Positions 47,501 through 60,593 of a DNA stretch of 64,000 bases are shown here, one piece after another. The position numbers were made by a program, and so were the translations under genes. The first letter of the stretch is position 1. Each line of letters opens with the position of its first letter. The notes under the pieces are model-generated. The model made no database searches and was not told the DNA's origin. It was given only the letters and a program-made list of their open reading frames with translations. Source of the stretch: Hypericum androsaemum (taxonomy: Eukaryota; Streptophyta; Magnoliopsida; Malpighiales; Hypericaceae); the NCBI GenBank assembly GCA_963995505.1, contig OZ023181.1, forward strand, positions 13,016,221-13,080,220, read 5' to 3'.

Positions 47501-50500
47501 CCTTTTCTTATCTTTTTTGTCCTTATCTTGCCTTTTCTTATCTTTTTTGTCCTTATCTTGCCTTTTCTTATCTTTTTTGTCCTTATCTTGCCTTTTCTTT
47601 CCTTATCTTACATTTTCCTTGCATTTCTTGGCCTTTCTTGCGTTACCTTGCCTTTTCTTTCATTATCTTGCCTTTTCCTTGCGTTTTCTCCCTTTCTCAT
47701 GGCTTTTCTTTCCTTATCTTGCCTTTATCTTGCCATTTCTTGCCTTTTCTTCAATTATCTTACATTTTCTTGCCTTTTCTTAACTTATCTTACCTTTCAT
47801 GCCTTATCTTGACTTTTGTTTCCTTATCTTGACTTTTTCCTTGCCGTTTCATGCCTTAGTTTGCCATTTCCTTTCTTTTCTTGCATTTTTTTGCCTTGTC
47901 TTGCCTTATCTTGCCTTTTCTTGACTTATTTTACATTTTCTTTTGTTATCTTACCTTTTTCTTATGTTTCTTACCTTTTCTTGCATTATCTCGCCTTTTA
48001 TTTCCTTATCTTACATTTGCCTTGCCTTCTTTAGCCTTATCATGGCTTTTCTTTCCTTATCTTGCCTTTTCCTTGCCTTTTCTTACCTTATCTTGACTTT
48101 TCTTTCCTTACCTTGCCTTTTCTTGCCTTTTCTTGCCTTATCTTGCCTTTTCTTGACTTATCTTGTCTTTTCTTTCCTTATCTTACATGTTCCTTGAATT
48201 TCTTGCCTTTTCTTGCGTTATCTGAACTTTCATTCCTTATCTTGCCTTTTCTTGCCTTATCATGCCTTTTCTTTCCTTCTCTTGCCTTTTCTTGCCCTAT
48301 CTTGCCTTGTCTTGCCTTTTCTTTCCTTATCTTGTCTTTTACTTGACTTTTCTTGCCTTTTCTTGGATTATCTTATCTTTTTTGGCCTTGTCTTGCCTAT
48401 CTTACCTTTTCTTGCTTTATCTTACTTTTTCTTGTCTTTTCTTGCCTAATCTTGCCTTTTCCTGCCTTTTATTATCTTTTCTTGCCTTTTCTTGCCTTTC
48501 TTGCCTTATCTTGCCTTTTCAACCCTTATCTTGCCTTTTCCTTACATTTTCCTTGCCTATCTTGCCTTTTCATGTCTTTTCTTTCCTTATCTTACATTTT
48601 CTTCCCTTTTCTAAACTTGTCTTATGTTTTCTTGCCTTTTCTTATCTTTTCTTTCCTTATCTTGCATTTTCTTCCCTTTTCTTAACTTGTCTTGCCTTTT
48701 CTTGTCTTATCTTGCCTCATCTCACCTTATCTTGCATTTTATTGCCTTATCTTTCCTTATTTTGCCTTTTGCTTTCCTTTACTTGCCTTTTCTTTCCTTT
48801 TCTTACCTTTTCTTATCTTTTCTTCCCCTATATTGCCTTTTTATCCCTTTTCTTTCATTTTCTTGCCTTATCTCACCTCATCTTGCCTTTTATTGCAATT
48901 TCTTTCCTTAACTTTCCTTTCCTTGCCTTTTCTTTTCTTATCTTGCCTTTTATTGTCTTTTCTTGCCTTTTTTTTCCTTTTCTTGCCTTTTTTTCCTTTC
49001 CTTGCCTTATCTTGCCTTTTCTTGCATTATCTTGCCAATAGTTTCCTTATCTTGCCTTTAACCTACCTTTTCGTGCATTTTCTTACCTATCTTGCCTTTT
49101 CCTTGCCTTTCCTTACATTTTCTTTTCTTTTCTTGCCTTTTCCTGACTTTTTTTGCCTTATCCTTCCTTATCTTGCCTTGTCTTTCCTTATCTTGACTTT
49201 TCCAAGTCTTTTCTTGCCTTATCTTGCCTTTATCTTGCCTTTTCTTATCTTTTTTGGCCTTATCTTGCCTTATCTTACCTTTTCTTGCCTTATCTTCTCT
49301 TATCATGACTTTTCCTTGCCTTTCCTTGCCTTTTCTTGCCTTTTATTGTCTTTTCTTTCCTTTTCATTCCATATCTTATTTTTTTCTTGCGTTTTCCAAC
49401 TTTTTCTTCCCTTTTCTTTCCTTTTCTTTGCCTTTTCTTTCCTTATCTTTCCTTGTCTTTCCTTAACTTGCCTTTTCCTAGTGTTTTCTTGCCTTTTCTT
49501 ATCTTTTTTGGCCTTGTCTTGCCTTTTCTTGCCATATCTTACTTTTTCTTGCCTTTTCTTGCCTTATCTTCCCTTATCTTGCATTTTTCTTGCCTTTTAT
49601 TGTCTTTTAAAAACCTTTTCTTTCCATATCTTATGTTTTCCTTGCCTTTTCCTGCCTTTTCTTACTTTTTCTTGCCGTTTCTTGTTTTATCTTTCCTTTT
49701 CCTTACCATTTCTTGCCTTTTCTTTAATTATCTTATATTTTCTTATCTTTTCCTAACTTATCTTGACTTTTCTTGCCTTATCTTGACTTTTGTTTCCTTA
49801 TCTTGCCTTTTCCTTACCGTTTCATGCCTTATTTTGCCATTTCCTTTCTTTTCTTGCATTTTTTGGCCTTGTCTTGCCTTTTCTTGACTTATTTTACATT
49901 TTCTTTTATTATCTTACCTTTTCCATATGTTTCTTGCCTTTTCTTGCACTATCTCACCTTTTCTTTCCTTATCTTGCATTTTCCTTGCCTTTTCTTGCCT
50001 TATCATGACTTTTCTTTCCTTATCCTGCCTTGCCTTTTCCTTGCCTTTTCTTGCCTTATCTTGCCATTTCTTTACTTACCTTGCCTTTTCCTTGCCTTTT
50101 CTTACCTTTTCTTGCGTTATCTTGCCTTTTCTTGACTTATCTTGTCTTTTCTTTCCTAATCTTACCTGTTCCTTAAATTTCTTGCCTTTTCTTGCATTAT
50201 CTCAACTTTTCTTTCCTTTTCTTACCTTTTCTCATCTTTTCTTCCCCTATATTGCCTTTTTATTCCTTTTCTTTCCTTTTCTTGCCTCCTCATCTAGCCT
50301 TTTATTGCATTTTCTTTCCTTAACTTTCCTTTTATTGCCTTTTCTTTTCTTATCTTGCCTTTTCTTGCCTTATCTTACCTTTTCTTGCCATATCTTCCCT
50401 TATCATGCCTTTTCCTTGCCTTTTCTTGTCTTCTATTGTTTTTTCTTGCCTTTTCATTCCATATCTTATTTTTTCCTTACCTTTCCCAGCCTTTTCGTGA

Positions 50501-53160
50501 CTTTTACTTATCTTTTCTTGCCTTATCTAGCATTTTCTTATCTTTTTTGTCCTTATCTTGCCTTTTCTTTCCTTATCTTACATTTTCCTTTCATTTCTTG
50601 GCCTTTCTTGCATTACCTTGCCTTTTCTTTCATTATCTTGCCTTTTCCTTGCGTTTTCTCCCTTTCTCATGGCTTTTCTTTCCTTATCTTGCCTTTATCT
50701 TGCCATTTCTTGCCTTTTCTTCAATTATCTTACATTTTCTTGCCTTTTCTTAACTTATCTTACCTTTCTTGCCTTATCTTGACTTTTGTTTCCTTATCTT
50801 GACTTTTTCCTTGCCGTTTCATGCCTTATTTTGCCATTTCCTTTCTTTTCTTGCATTTTTTTGCCTTGTCTTGCCTTATCTTGCCTTTTCTTGACTTATT
50901 TTACATTTTCTTTTGTTATCTTACCTTTTTCTTATGTTTCTTGCCTTTTCTTGCATTATCTCGCCTTTTCTTTCCTTATCTTACATTTGCCTTGCCTTCT
51001 TTTGCCTTATCATGGCTTTTCTTTCCTTATCTTGCCTTGCCTTTTCTTGCCTTTTCCTTGCCTTTTCTTACCTTATCTTGACTTTTCTTTCCTTACCTTG
51101 CCTTTTCTTACCTTTTCTTGCCTTATCTTGCCTTTTCTTGACTTATCTTGTCTTTTCTTTCCTTATCTTACATGTTCCTTGAATTTCTTGCCTTTTCTTG
51201 CGTTATCTCAACTTTCATTCCTTATCTTGCCTTTTCTTGCCTTATCATGCCTTTTCTTTCCTTCTCTTGCCTTTTCTTGCCCTATCTTGCCTTGTCTTGC
51301 CTTTTCTTTCCTTATCTTATCTTTTACTTGACTTTTCTTGCCTTATCTTGGATTATTTTATCTTTTTTGGCCTTGTCTTGCCTATCTTGTCTTTTTTTGC
51401 TTTATCTTACTTTTTCTTATCTATTCTTGCCTCATCTTGCCTTTTCCTGCCTTTTATTACCTTTTCTTGCCTTTTCTTGCCTTATCTTGCCTTTTCATCC
51501 ATTATCTTGCCTTTTCCTTGCCTTTTCTTGCCTTTTCTTTCCTTACCCTGCCCTTTCCTTTTCCTTCCTTACCTTTTCTTGCCTTTTCATGTCTTTTCTT
51601 TCCTTATCTTACATTTTCTTCCCTTTTCTAAACTTGTCTTACGTTTTCTTGCCTTTTCTTGTCTTTTCTTTCCTTATCTTGCATTTTCTTCCCTTTTCTT
51701 AACTTGTCTTGCCTTTTCTTGTCTTATCTTGCCTTGTGTTTCCTTATTTTGCATTTTCTAGCCTTATCTTGCCTCATCTCACCTTATCTTGCATTTTATT
51801 GCCTTATCTTTCCTTATTTTGCCTTTTGCTTTCCTTTACTTGCCTTTTCTTTCCTTTTCTTACCTTTTCTTATCTTTTCTTCCCCTATATTGCCTTTTTA
51901 TCCCTTTTCTTTCATTTTCTTGCCTTATCTCGCCTCATCTTGCCTTTTATTGCATTTTCTTTCCTTAACTTTCCTTTCCTTGCCTTTTCTTTTCTTATCT
52001 TGCCTTATCTTGCCTTATCTTACCTTTTCTTGCCTTATCTTCTCTTATCATGACTTTTCCTTGCCTTTCCTTGCCTTTCCTTGCCTTTTATTGTCTTTTC
52101 TTTCCTTTTCATTCCATATCTTATTTTTTTCTTGCCTTTTCCAACTTTTTCTTGCCTTTTCCTTGCCTTTTCTTTCCTTATCTTTCCTTGTCTTTCGTTA
52201 TCTTGCCTTTTCCTAGTGTTTTCTTGCCTTTTCTTATCTTTTTTGGCCTTGTCTTGCCTTTTCTTGCCATATCTTACTTTTTCTTGCCTTTTCTTGCCTT
52301 ATCTTCCCTTATCTTGCATTTTTCTTGCCTTTTATTGTCTTTTCTTGCCTTTTCTTTCCATATCTTATGTTTTCCTTGCCTTTTCCTGCCTTTTCTTACT
52401 TTTTCTTACTTTTTCTTGTTTTATCTTTCCTTTTCCTTACCATTTCTTGCCTTTTCTTTAATTATCTTATATTTTCTTATCTTTTCCTAACTTATCTTGA
52501 CTTTTCTTGCCTTATCTTGACTTTTGTTTCCTTATCTTGCCTTTTCCTTACCGTTTCATGCCTTATTTTGCCATTTCCTTTCTTTTCTTGCATTTTTTGG
52601 CCTTGTCTTGCCTTTTCTTGACTTATTTTACATTTTCTTTTATTATCTTACCTTTTCCATATATTTCTTGCCTTTTCTTGCACTATCTCACCTTTTCTTT
52701 CCTTATCTTGCGTTTTCCTTCCCTTTTCTTGCCTTATCATGACTTTTCTTTCCTTATCATGCCTTGCCTTTTCCTTGCCTTTTCTTGCCTTATCTTGCCA
52801 TTTCTTTCCTTACCTTGCCTTTTTTGCCTTTTCTTACCTTTTCTTGCGTTATCTTGCCTTTTCTTGACTTATCTTGTCTTTTCTTTCCTAATCTTACCTG
52901 TTCCTTAAATTTCTTGCCTTTTCTTGCATTATCTCAACTTTTCTTTCCTTTTCTTACCTTTTCTCATCTTTTCTTCCCCTATATTGCCTTTTTATTCCTT
53001 TTCTTTCCTTTTCTTGCCTCCTCATCTAGCCTTTTATTGCATTTTCTTTCCTTAACTTTCCTTTTATTGCCTTTTCTTTTCTTATCTTGCCTTTTATTAT
53101 CTTTTCTTGCATTATTTTGCCTTTTCTTGCCTTATCTTGCCTTTAGTTTCCTTATCTTAT
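44515..53160 (+). repeat. Large near-identical higher-order duplications in the satellite
   Basis: Long stretches repeat with the same rare variants in the same order. About 44.5-45.1 kb recurs at about 46.56-47.14 kb (offset near 2.04 kb). About 47.4-49.0 kb recurs at about 50.43-51.99 kb (offset near 3.0 kb; note TCTCCCTTTCTCATGG at 47689 and 50662). About 49.1-50.3 kb recurs at about 52.0-53.1 kb (offset near 2.73 kb; note TTTCCATATG or TTTCCATATA beside TTATTATCTTACC). The last pair is nearly identical, which suggests recent unequal exchange. Confidence 0.8.
47491..47580 (+). repeat. Three tandem 30-bp units within the satellite
   Basis: Three adjacent 30-bp copies, each containing CCTTTTCTTATCTTTTTTGT, start at 47491, 47521 and 47551. 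The first differs by one base (CTAG for CTTG). Only one such unit sits in the related segment near 50526, so this is a local expansion. Confidence 0.9.
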
Positions 53161-56100
53161 CTTTAACCTACCTTTTCTTGCCTTTTCTTGCCTTATCTTG
53201 CCTTTTCCTTGCCTTTCCTTACATTTTCTTTCCTTTTCTTGCCTTTTCCTAACTATTTTTGCCTTATCCTGCCTTATCATGCCTTGTCTTTCCTTATCTT
53301 GACTTTTCCATTCTTTTCTTGCCTTAACTTGCCTTTATCTTGCCTTTTCTTATCTTTTTTGGCCTTCTCTTGCCTTATCTTTCCTTTTCTTGCCTTATCT
53401 TACCTTTTCTTGACTTTTCTTGCCTTATCTTCCCTTATCAAGCCTTTTCCTTACCTTTTCTTATCTTTTAATATCTTTTCTTGCCTTTTCATTCCATATC
53501 TTATTTTTTCCTTGCCTTTTCCAGCCTTATCTTGCCTTTTCTTTCCTTATCTTTCCTTGTCTTTCCTTATCTTGCATTTTCCTAGTGTTTTCTTGCCTTT
53601 TCTTATCTTTTTGGCCTTTTCTTGCCATATCTTACTTTTTCTTGGCGTTTCTTGCCTTATCTTCCCTTATCTTGCATTTTCCTTGCCTTTTCTTACCTTT
53701 TATTGTCTTTTCTTGCCTTTTCTTTCCATATCTTGTTTTTTCCTTGCCTTTTCTAGCCTTTTCTTTCCTTTTCCTTGCCTTATCTTGCATTTTCCTGCCT
53801 TATCTTATCTTTTCTTTCCTTACCTTGCCCTTTTCTTGCCTTTTCTTACCTTTTCTTACATTTTCTTGTCTTATCTTATCTTGCATTTTCTTTGCCATTT
53901 CTTGCCTTTTCTTTCCTTATTTTGCATTTTCTTGCCTTTTCTTAACTTGTCTTGCCTTTTCCTTGTCGTTTCTTGCCTTATCTCGCAGTTTCTTGCCCTT
54001 TTTTGCCATTTCCTTATTTTTCTTGCTTTTTTTGCCTTGTCTTGCCTTTTCTTACCTTTTCTTTCTACATCTTACCTTTTCCATGCCTTTCCTTGCCTTT
54101 TCTTGCCTTATCTTGCCTTATCTTGCCTTTCCTTGCCTTTTCTTTCCTTACCTTGCCTTTTCTTACCTTTTCTTGCCTTATCTTGCCTTTTCTTGACTTA
54201 TCTTGCCTTTTCTTTCAGTATCTCGCCTTTTCTTTCCTTATCCTACCTTTTCCTTTCATTTACTTACCTTATCATGCCTGTTCTTTCTTTCTCTTGCCTT
54301 TTCCTTGCTAATTCTTACCCTTTCTTGCTTTTTCTTGCCTTTTCTTTCCTTTCTTGACTTTTACTCATCTTTTCTTGCCTTATCTTTCCTTTTCTTATCT
54401 TTTCTTTCCTTATCTTACATTTTCCTTGCATTTCTTGGCTTTTCTTGCGTTACCTTGCCTTTTCTTTCCTTATCTTGCCTTTTCCTTACATTTTCTCCCT
54501 TTCTCATGGCTTTTCTTTCCTTATCTTGCCTTTTCTTTACCCTTTCTTGCCTTTTCTTTAATTATCTTACATTTTCTTGCCTTTTCTTAACTTATCTTGC
54601 CTTTTCTTGCCTTATCTTGACTTTTGTTTCCTTATCTTGCCTTTTCCTTGCTGTTTCATGCCTTATTTTTCCATTTCCTTTCTTTTCTTACATTTTTTTG
54701 CCTTGTCTTGCCTTATCTTGACTTTTCTTGACTTACTTTACATTTTCTTTTGTTATCTTACCTTTTTCTTATGTTTCTAGCCTTTTCTTGCATTATCTTG
54801 CCTTTTCTTTCCTTATCTTGCATTTTCCTTGCCTCTTCTTGCCTTATCATGCTTTTCTTTCCTTATCTTGCCTTGCCTTTTCTTGCCTTTTCCTTGCCTT
54901 TTCTTACCTTATCTTGCCTTTTCTTTCCTTACCTTGCCTTTTCCTTTCCTTTTCTTACCTTTTCTTGCCTTATCTTGCCTTTTCGTGACTTATCTTGTCT
55001 TTTCTTTCCTTATCTTACCTGTTCCTTGAATTTTTTGCCTTTTCTTGCGTTATCTAAACTTTTCATTCCTTATCTTGCCTTTTCCTTGCCTTTTCTTGCC
55101 TTATCATGCCTTTTCTTTGCTTCTCTTGCCTTTTCCTTGCCATTTCTTTCCTTTTCTTGCTTTTTCTTGCCTTTTCTTGCCCTATCTTGCCTTGTCTTGC
55201 CTTTTCTTTCCTTATCTTGTCTTTTACTTGACTTTTCTTGCCTTATCTTATCTTTTTTGGCCTTGGCTTGCATTTTCTTGCCTTATCTTACTTTTTCTTG
55301 TCTTTTCTTGCCTCATCTTGCCTTTTCCTGCCTTTTATTATCTTTTCTTGCCTTTTCTTTCCTTTTCTAGCCATTTCTTTCCTTTTCTTTCCTTTTCCTT
55401 GCCTTTTCTTGCCTTATCTTGTCTTTTCTTTCCTTATCTTGCCTTTTCCTTGCCTTTTCTTTCCTTACCTTGCCCTTTCCTTGCCCTTTCTTACCTTTTC
55501 TTACCTTTTCATGCCTTTGCTTTCCTTATCTTGCATTTTCTTTCCTTTTCTTAACTTGTCTTACCTTTTCTTGCCTTTTCTTGTCTTTTCTTTCCTTATC
55601 TTACATTTTCATGCCTTTTCTTAACTTGTCTTGCCTTTTCTTTTCTTATCTTGCCTTGTGTTTCCTTATCTTGCATTTTCTTGCCTTATCTCGCCTCATC
55701 TCGCCTTATCTTGCATTTTATTGCCTTATCTTTCCTTATTTTGCCTTTTCCTTGCCTTTTCTTTCCTTTTTTTACCTTTTCTTATCTTTTCTTCCCCTAT
55801 ATTGCCTTTTTATCCCTTTTCTTTCCTTTTCTTGACTTATCTTGTCTTTTCTTTCCTTATCTTACCTGTTCCTTGAATTTCTTCCCTTTTCTTGCGTTAT
55901 CTCGACTATTCATTTCTTATCTTGCCTTTTCCTTGCCTTATCTTGCCTTATCATGCCTTATCTATCCTTGTCTTTCCTTATCTTGCCTTTTCCTTGTCTT
56001 TTCTTCCCTTATCTTGCCTTTTCTTGCCTTTTCTTGTCTTTTATTGCCTTTTATTGCCTTTTCTTTCCATATATTAATTTTTCCTTGCCTTTTCTAGCCT

Positions 56101-59100
56101 TTGCTTTCCTCTTCCTTGCCTTTTCTGGCCTTATGTTGCCTTATCTTATCTTTTCTTGCCAAATCTTGCCTTTTCTTTCCTTATCTTGCCTTTTTCTTAC
56201 CTTTTCTTGCCTTATCTTGCCTTATCTTATCTTTTCTTGGCATATATTGCCTTTTCTTTCTTTATCTTGCCTTTTCCTTGCCTTTTCTTCCCTTATCTTT
56301 CCTTTTCTTTACTTACCTTGCCTTTTCCTTGCCTTTTCTTACCTTTTCTTGCCTTTTCTTCTCTTATCTTGCCTTATCTTGCCTTTTCCTCGCCATTTCT
56401 TGCCTTTTCTTTCCTTACCTTGCCTTTTTCTTACCTTTTCTTGCCTTTTCTTGTCTTATCTTGCCTTATCTTGCCTTTTTCTTGCCTTTTCTTGCCTTTT
56501 TGTCCTTATCTTTCATTTTCTTAACTTTTTTTACCTTTTCTTGCCTTTCATTTACTTATCTTTCCTTTTTCTTGCCGATTCTTGCCTTATTTTTCCATTT
56601 CCTTGCCTTTTCTTGACATTTTTTTGCCTTGTCTTTCCTTGTCTTGCCTTTTCTTGACTTACCTTGCCTTTTCTTTCCATATCTTACCTTTTGCTTTCAT
56701 TTCTCGCCTTTCCTTGCGTTATCTCACCTTTTCTTGCCTTTTCCTTGCCTTTTCTTGCTTTTTCTTGCCTTTTCTTGCCTTATCTTGTATTTTACTTGTC
56801 TTTACTTGCCTTATCTTGCCTTTTCTTGTCTTTTTTGGCCTTCTCTTGTCTGCTCTTACCTTTTCTTGCCTTTTCTTCCTAATCTTACCTTTCCCTTATG
56901 TTTCTTGCCTTTTCTTGCATTATCTTGCCTTTTCTTTCCTTATCTTGCCTTTTTCTTGCCTTTTCTTGCCTTATCATGGCTTTTCTTAGCTTATCTTGCC
57001 TTTTACTTGCCTTTCCTTGCCTTATCTAGCTCTTTCTTGCCTTTTCTTGCATTTTCTTTCCTTTTCTTCCCTTATCTTGACTTTTCCTTACCTTTTCTTG
57101 CCTTTTCTTGCATTATCCGGCCTTTCATTATCATTTCTTGCTTTTTCTTACCTTTTCTTTCTATATCTTGCCTTTTCCTTATCTTTTCTAGCCTTTTCTT
57201 GCCTTTTCTTTCCTATTCTTTTCTTTTCTTGCCTTTCCTCCATTTTCCTTGCCTTTCCATGGGTTTTCTTGTCTTATCTTGCCCTCTCTTGCCTTTTCCT
57301 TCCTCTTCTTGCCCCTTTCTTGCCTTTTCTTGTCTTTTCTTGCCTTTTCTTTCCTTAACATTCCTTTTCCTTGCCATTTCTTTCATTATCTCGCCCTTTC
57401 CTTGCTTTTTCTTGCCTTTTCCTTGCCTTACCTTGCCTTTTCTTTCCATACCTTTTCTTTTCCTTGCCTATTCTTTCCTTTTCTTAACTTATCTTGCCTT
57501 TTCTTTCCTTATCTTACCTTTTCCTTGCATTTCTTGCCTTTTCTTGCATTATCTCACCTTTCTTTCCTTATCTTGCCTTTTCCTTGCCTTTTCTTGCCTT
57601 ATTATGTCTTTTCTTTCCTTCTCTTGCCTTTTCCTTGCCGTTTCTTTCCCTATCTTGCTTTTTCATGCCTTTTCCTTCCCTATCTTGCCTTTTCTTGCAT
57701 TTTCTTTCCTTATCTTGCCTTTTACTTGACTTTTCTTGCCTTATCTTGTCTTTTCTTGTCTTTTTTGGCCTTATCTTGCCTTTTCTTTCCTTATCTTACC
57801 TTTTCCTTGCATTTTTGGCTTTTTTTGCGTTACCTTGCCTTTTCTTTCCTTATCTTGCCTTTTCTTGGCCTTTTCTCGCTTTATCATGGCTTTTCTTTGC
57901 TTATCTTGTCATTTCCTAACCTTTTCATGCCTTATCTTGCATTTTCTTGCCTTTTCTATCCATATCTTGCTTTTTCCTTGCCTTTTCTTGTCTTTTCTTG
58001 TCTTTTCATGCTTTTTCTTGCCTTTTCTTTCCATATCTTGCCTTTTCCTTATCTTTTCTAGCCTTTTCTTTCCTTACCTTGCCTTATCTTGTCTTTTCTT
58101 GCATTTTCTTGCTTTTTCCTTGCCTTTTCCTTACCTTTTGCTATATTTTCCTTGCCTTTTCTTGCCATATCTTGCATTTTCTTTATGTATCTTGCCTTTT
58201 CCTTGGATTTTCTTGCCTTTTCTTGGCTTTTCTTGTCTTTTCTTGCCTTTTCATTCCTTATCTTGCCTTTCCCTTGCCACTTCTTACATTTTCTTGCTTT
58301 TTCTTTCCTTTTCCTTGCCTTTTCTTACCTTTTCCTTGCCTTTTCTTGCCTTATCTTGCCTTTTCTTGATTTTTATTCCTTTTCTTGCCTTTTCCTGGCC
58401 ATTTCTTTCCATTTCTTGCCCTTTCATATCTTGACTTTTCCTTGCCTTTTCATGCCTTTTCTTGAATTTTCTTCCCTTATTTTGCCTTTTTATCCCATTT
58501 CTTTTCTTTTATTTCCTTATCTCGCCTTATCTTGCCTTTTATTGCCTTTTCTTTTCTTTCCTTACCTTAACTTTTATTGCCCTTTCTTTCCTTATCTAGC
58601 CTTTTATTGTCTTTTCTTGCCTTATTTTACCTTTTCTTACCTTTTCTTGCCTAATCTTGCTTTATCTTGCCATTAGTTTCCTTGTCTTGCCTTTAACCTG
58701 CCTTTTCTTGCCTTTTATTGCCTTATCTTGCCTTTTCTTGCCTTATCTTGCCTTTATTGCCTTATCTTGCCATTTTTTTCCATTTCCTTGCCTTTCCTTA
58801 CCTTTTCTTGCCTTTTCTTGCCTTATCATGCCTTATCTTACCTTGTCTTTCCTTATCTTGCCTTTTCCTTGTCTTTTCTTCCCTTATCTTGCCTTTTCTT
58901 GTCTTTTATTACCTTTTATATCTTGATTTTTCCTTGCATTTTCTTTCCTTTTCCTTGCCTTTTCTTGCCTTATCTTGCCTTTTCTTGCCTTTTCTTTCCT
59001 TACCTTGCATTTTCTTGCCTTATATTGCCTTGTCTTTCCTTATCTTGCCTTTTCCTAGTCTTTTCTTGCCTTATCTTGAATCTTCTTATCTTTTTTGGCT

Positions 59101-60593
59101 TATCATGGTTTTTCTTTCCTTATCTTGCCTTTTCCTTACCTTTTCTTGCCTTATCATGGCTTTTCTTTTCTTATCTTGCCTTTTTCTTGTCTTTTCTTGC
59201 CTTATCTTGCTTTTTCTTTCCTTTTCTTGCATTTTCTTCCCTTATCTTGACTTTTTCTTGCCTTATCTTGCTTTTTTTTCCTTTTCTTGCCTTTTCTTGC
59301 CATATCCGGCCTTTTATTGTCTTCTCTTGCCTTTTCTTATCTTTTCTTGCCTTTTCTTTCCAAATCTTGCCTTTTCTTTCCTTATCTTGCCGTATCTTAT
59401 CTTTTTTTTCCTTTTCTTGCCTTTTCTTTCCTTATCTTGTCTTTTCCTTGCCTTTTCTTATCTTTTCCTGCATTTTCCTTGCCATTTCATGCCTTTTCTT
59501 ATCTTATCTTGCCCTATCCTGCCTTTCCTCTCCTTATCTTGCCTTTACCTTGCCATTTTATGCCTTTTCTTGCCTTTTCTTTACTTTTCCTTTCCTTTTC
59601 TTACCTTTTCCTTGCCTTTTCTTGCCTTATCTTGCCTTATCTTACCATATCTTCCATTTTCTAGCATTTTGTTACCTTTTCTTTAATTTTTTTTTGCCTT
59701 ATCTTGCCTTTTCTTTCCTTTTTCTTGCCTTTTCTTGCCCTTTCTTATCTTGCCTTTTCCTCGCATTTTCTTGCCTTTTGTTTCCTTTTCTTATCTTTTC
59801 TTGCCTTTTCTTATGTTTTCTTCCCTTATATTGCATGTTTATCCCTTTTCTTTTCCTTTCTTGACTTATCTGGCCTTATCTTGCCTTTTATTGCTTTTTT
59901 TTCCTTAACTTTTCATTTATTGCCTTTTCTTTCCTTATCTTGCCTGTTATTGCCTTTTCTTGCAATATTTTGTCTTTTCTTACCTTATTTTGCCTTATCT
60001 TGCCTTTAGTTTCCTTATCTTGCCTTTAACCTACCTTTTCTTGCCTTATCTTGCCTTTTCCTTGCCCTTTTCCTTCCTTATCTTGCCTTGTCTTTCCTTA
60101 TCTTGCCTTTTCCAAGTCTTTTCTTGCCTTATCTTGCCTCTTCTTATCTTTTTTGGCCTTGTCTTGCCTTCTCCTGCTTTTTCTTATCTTATCTCACCTT
60201 ATCTTGCCTTTTATTGTCATTTCTTGCATTTTCTTCCCCTTTCTTCCCATATCTTATTTTTTTCCTTGCCTTTTTTTCCCTTTCCTTGCCTTTCCTTGCC
60301 TTTTCTTTCCTTACCTTGTCTTTTCTTGCCTTATCTTGCCTTTTCTTTCCTTACCTTGCCCTTTCCTTGCCTTTTCTTACCTTTTCTAGTTTTATCTTAT
60401 CTTATCTTGCATTTTCTTTGTCATTTCTTGCCTTTTCTTAAATAGTCTTACCTTTTCTTGCCTTATGTTGCCATTTATTTCCTTATCTTGCCATTTCCTT
60501 GCCTTTTCTTGCCTTTTCTTGACATTTCTTTAATTATCTTACCTTTTCCTTGCATTTCCTTGCCTTTCCTTCCCATTTCTTGCCCTTTCTCAT

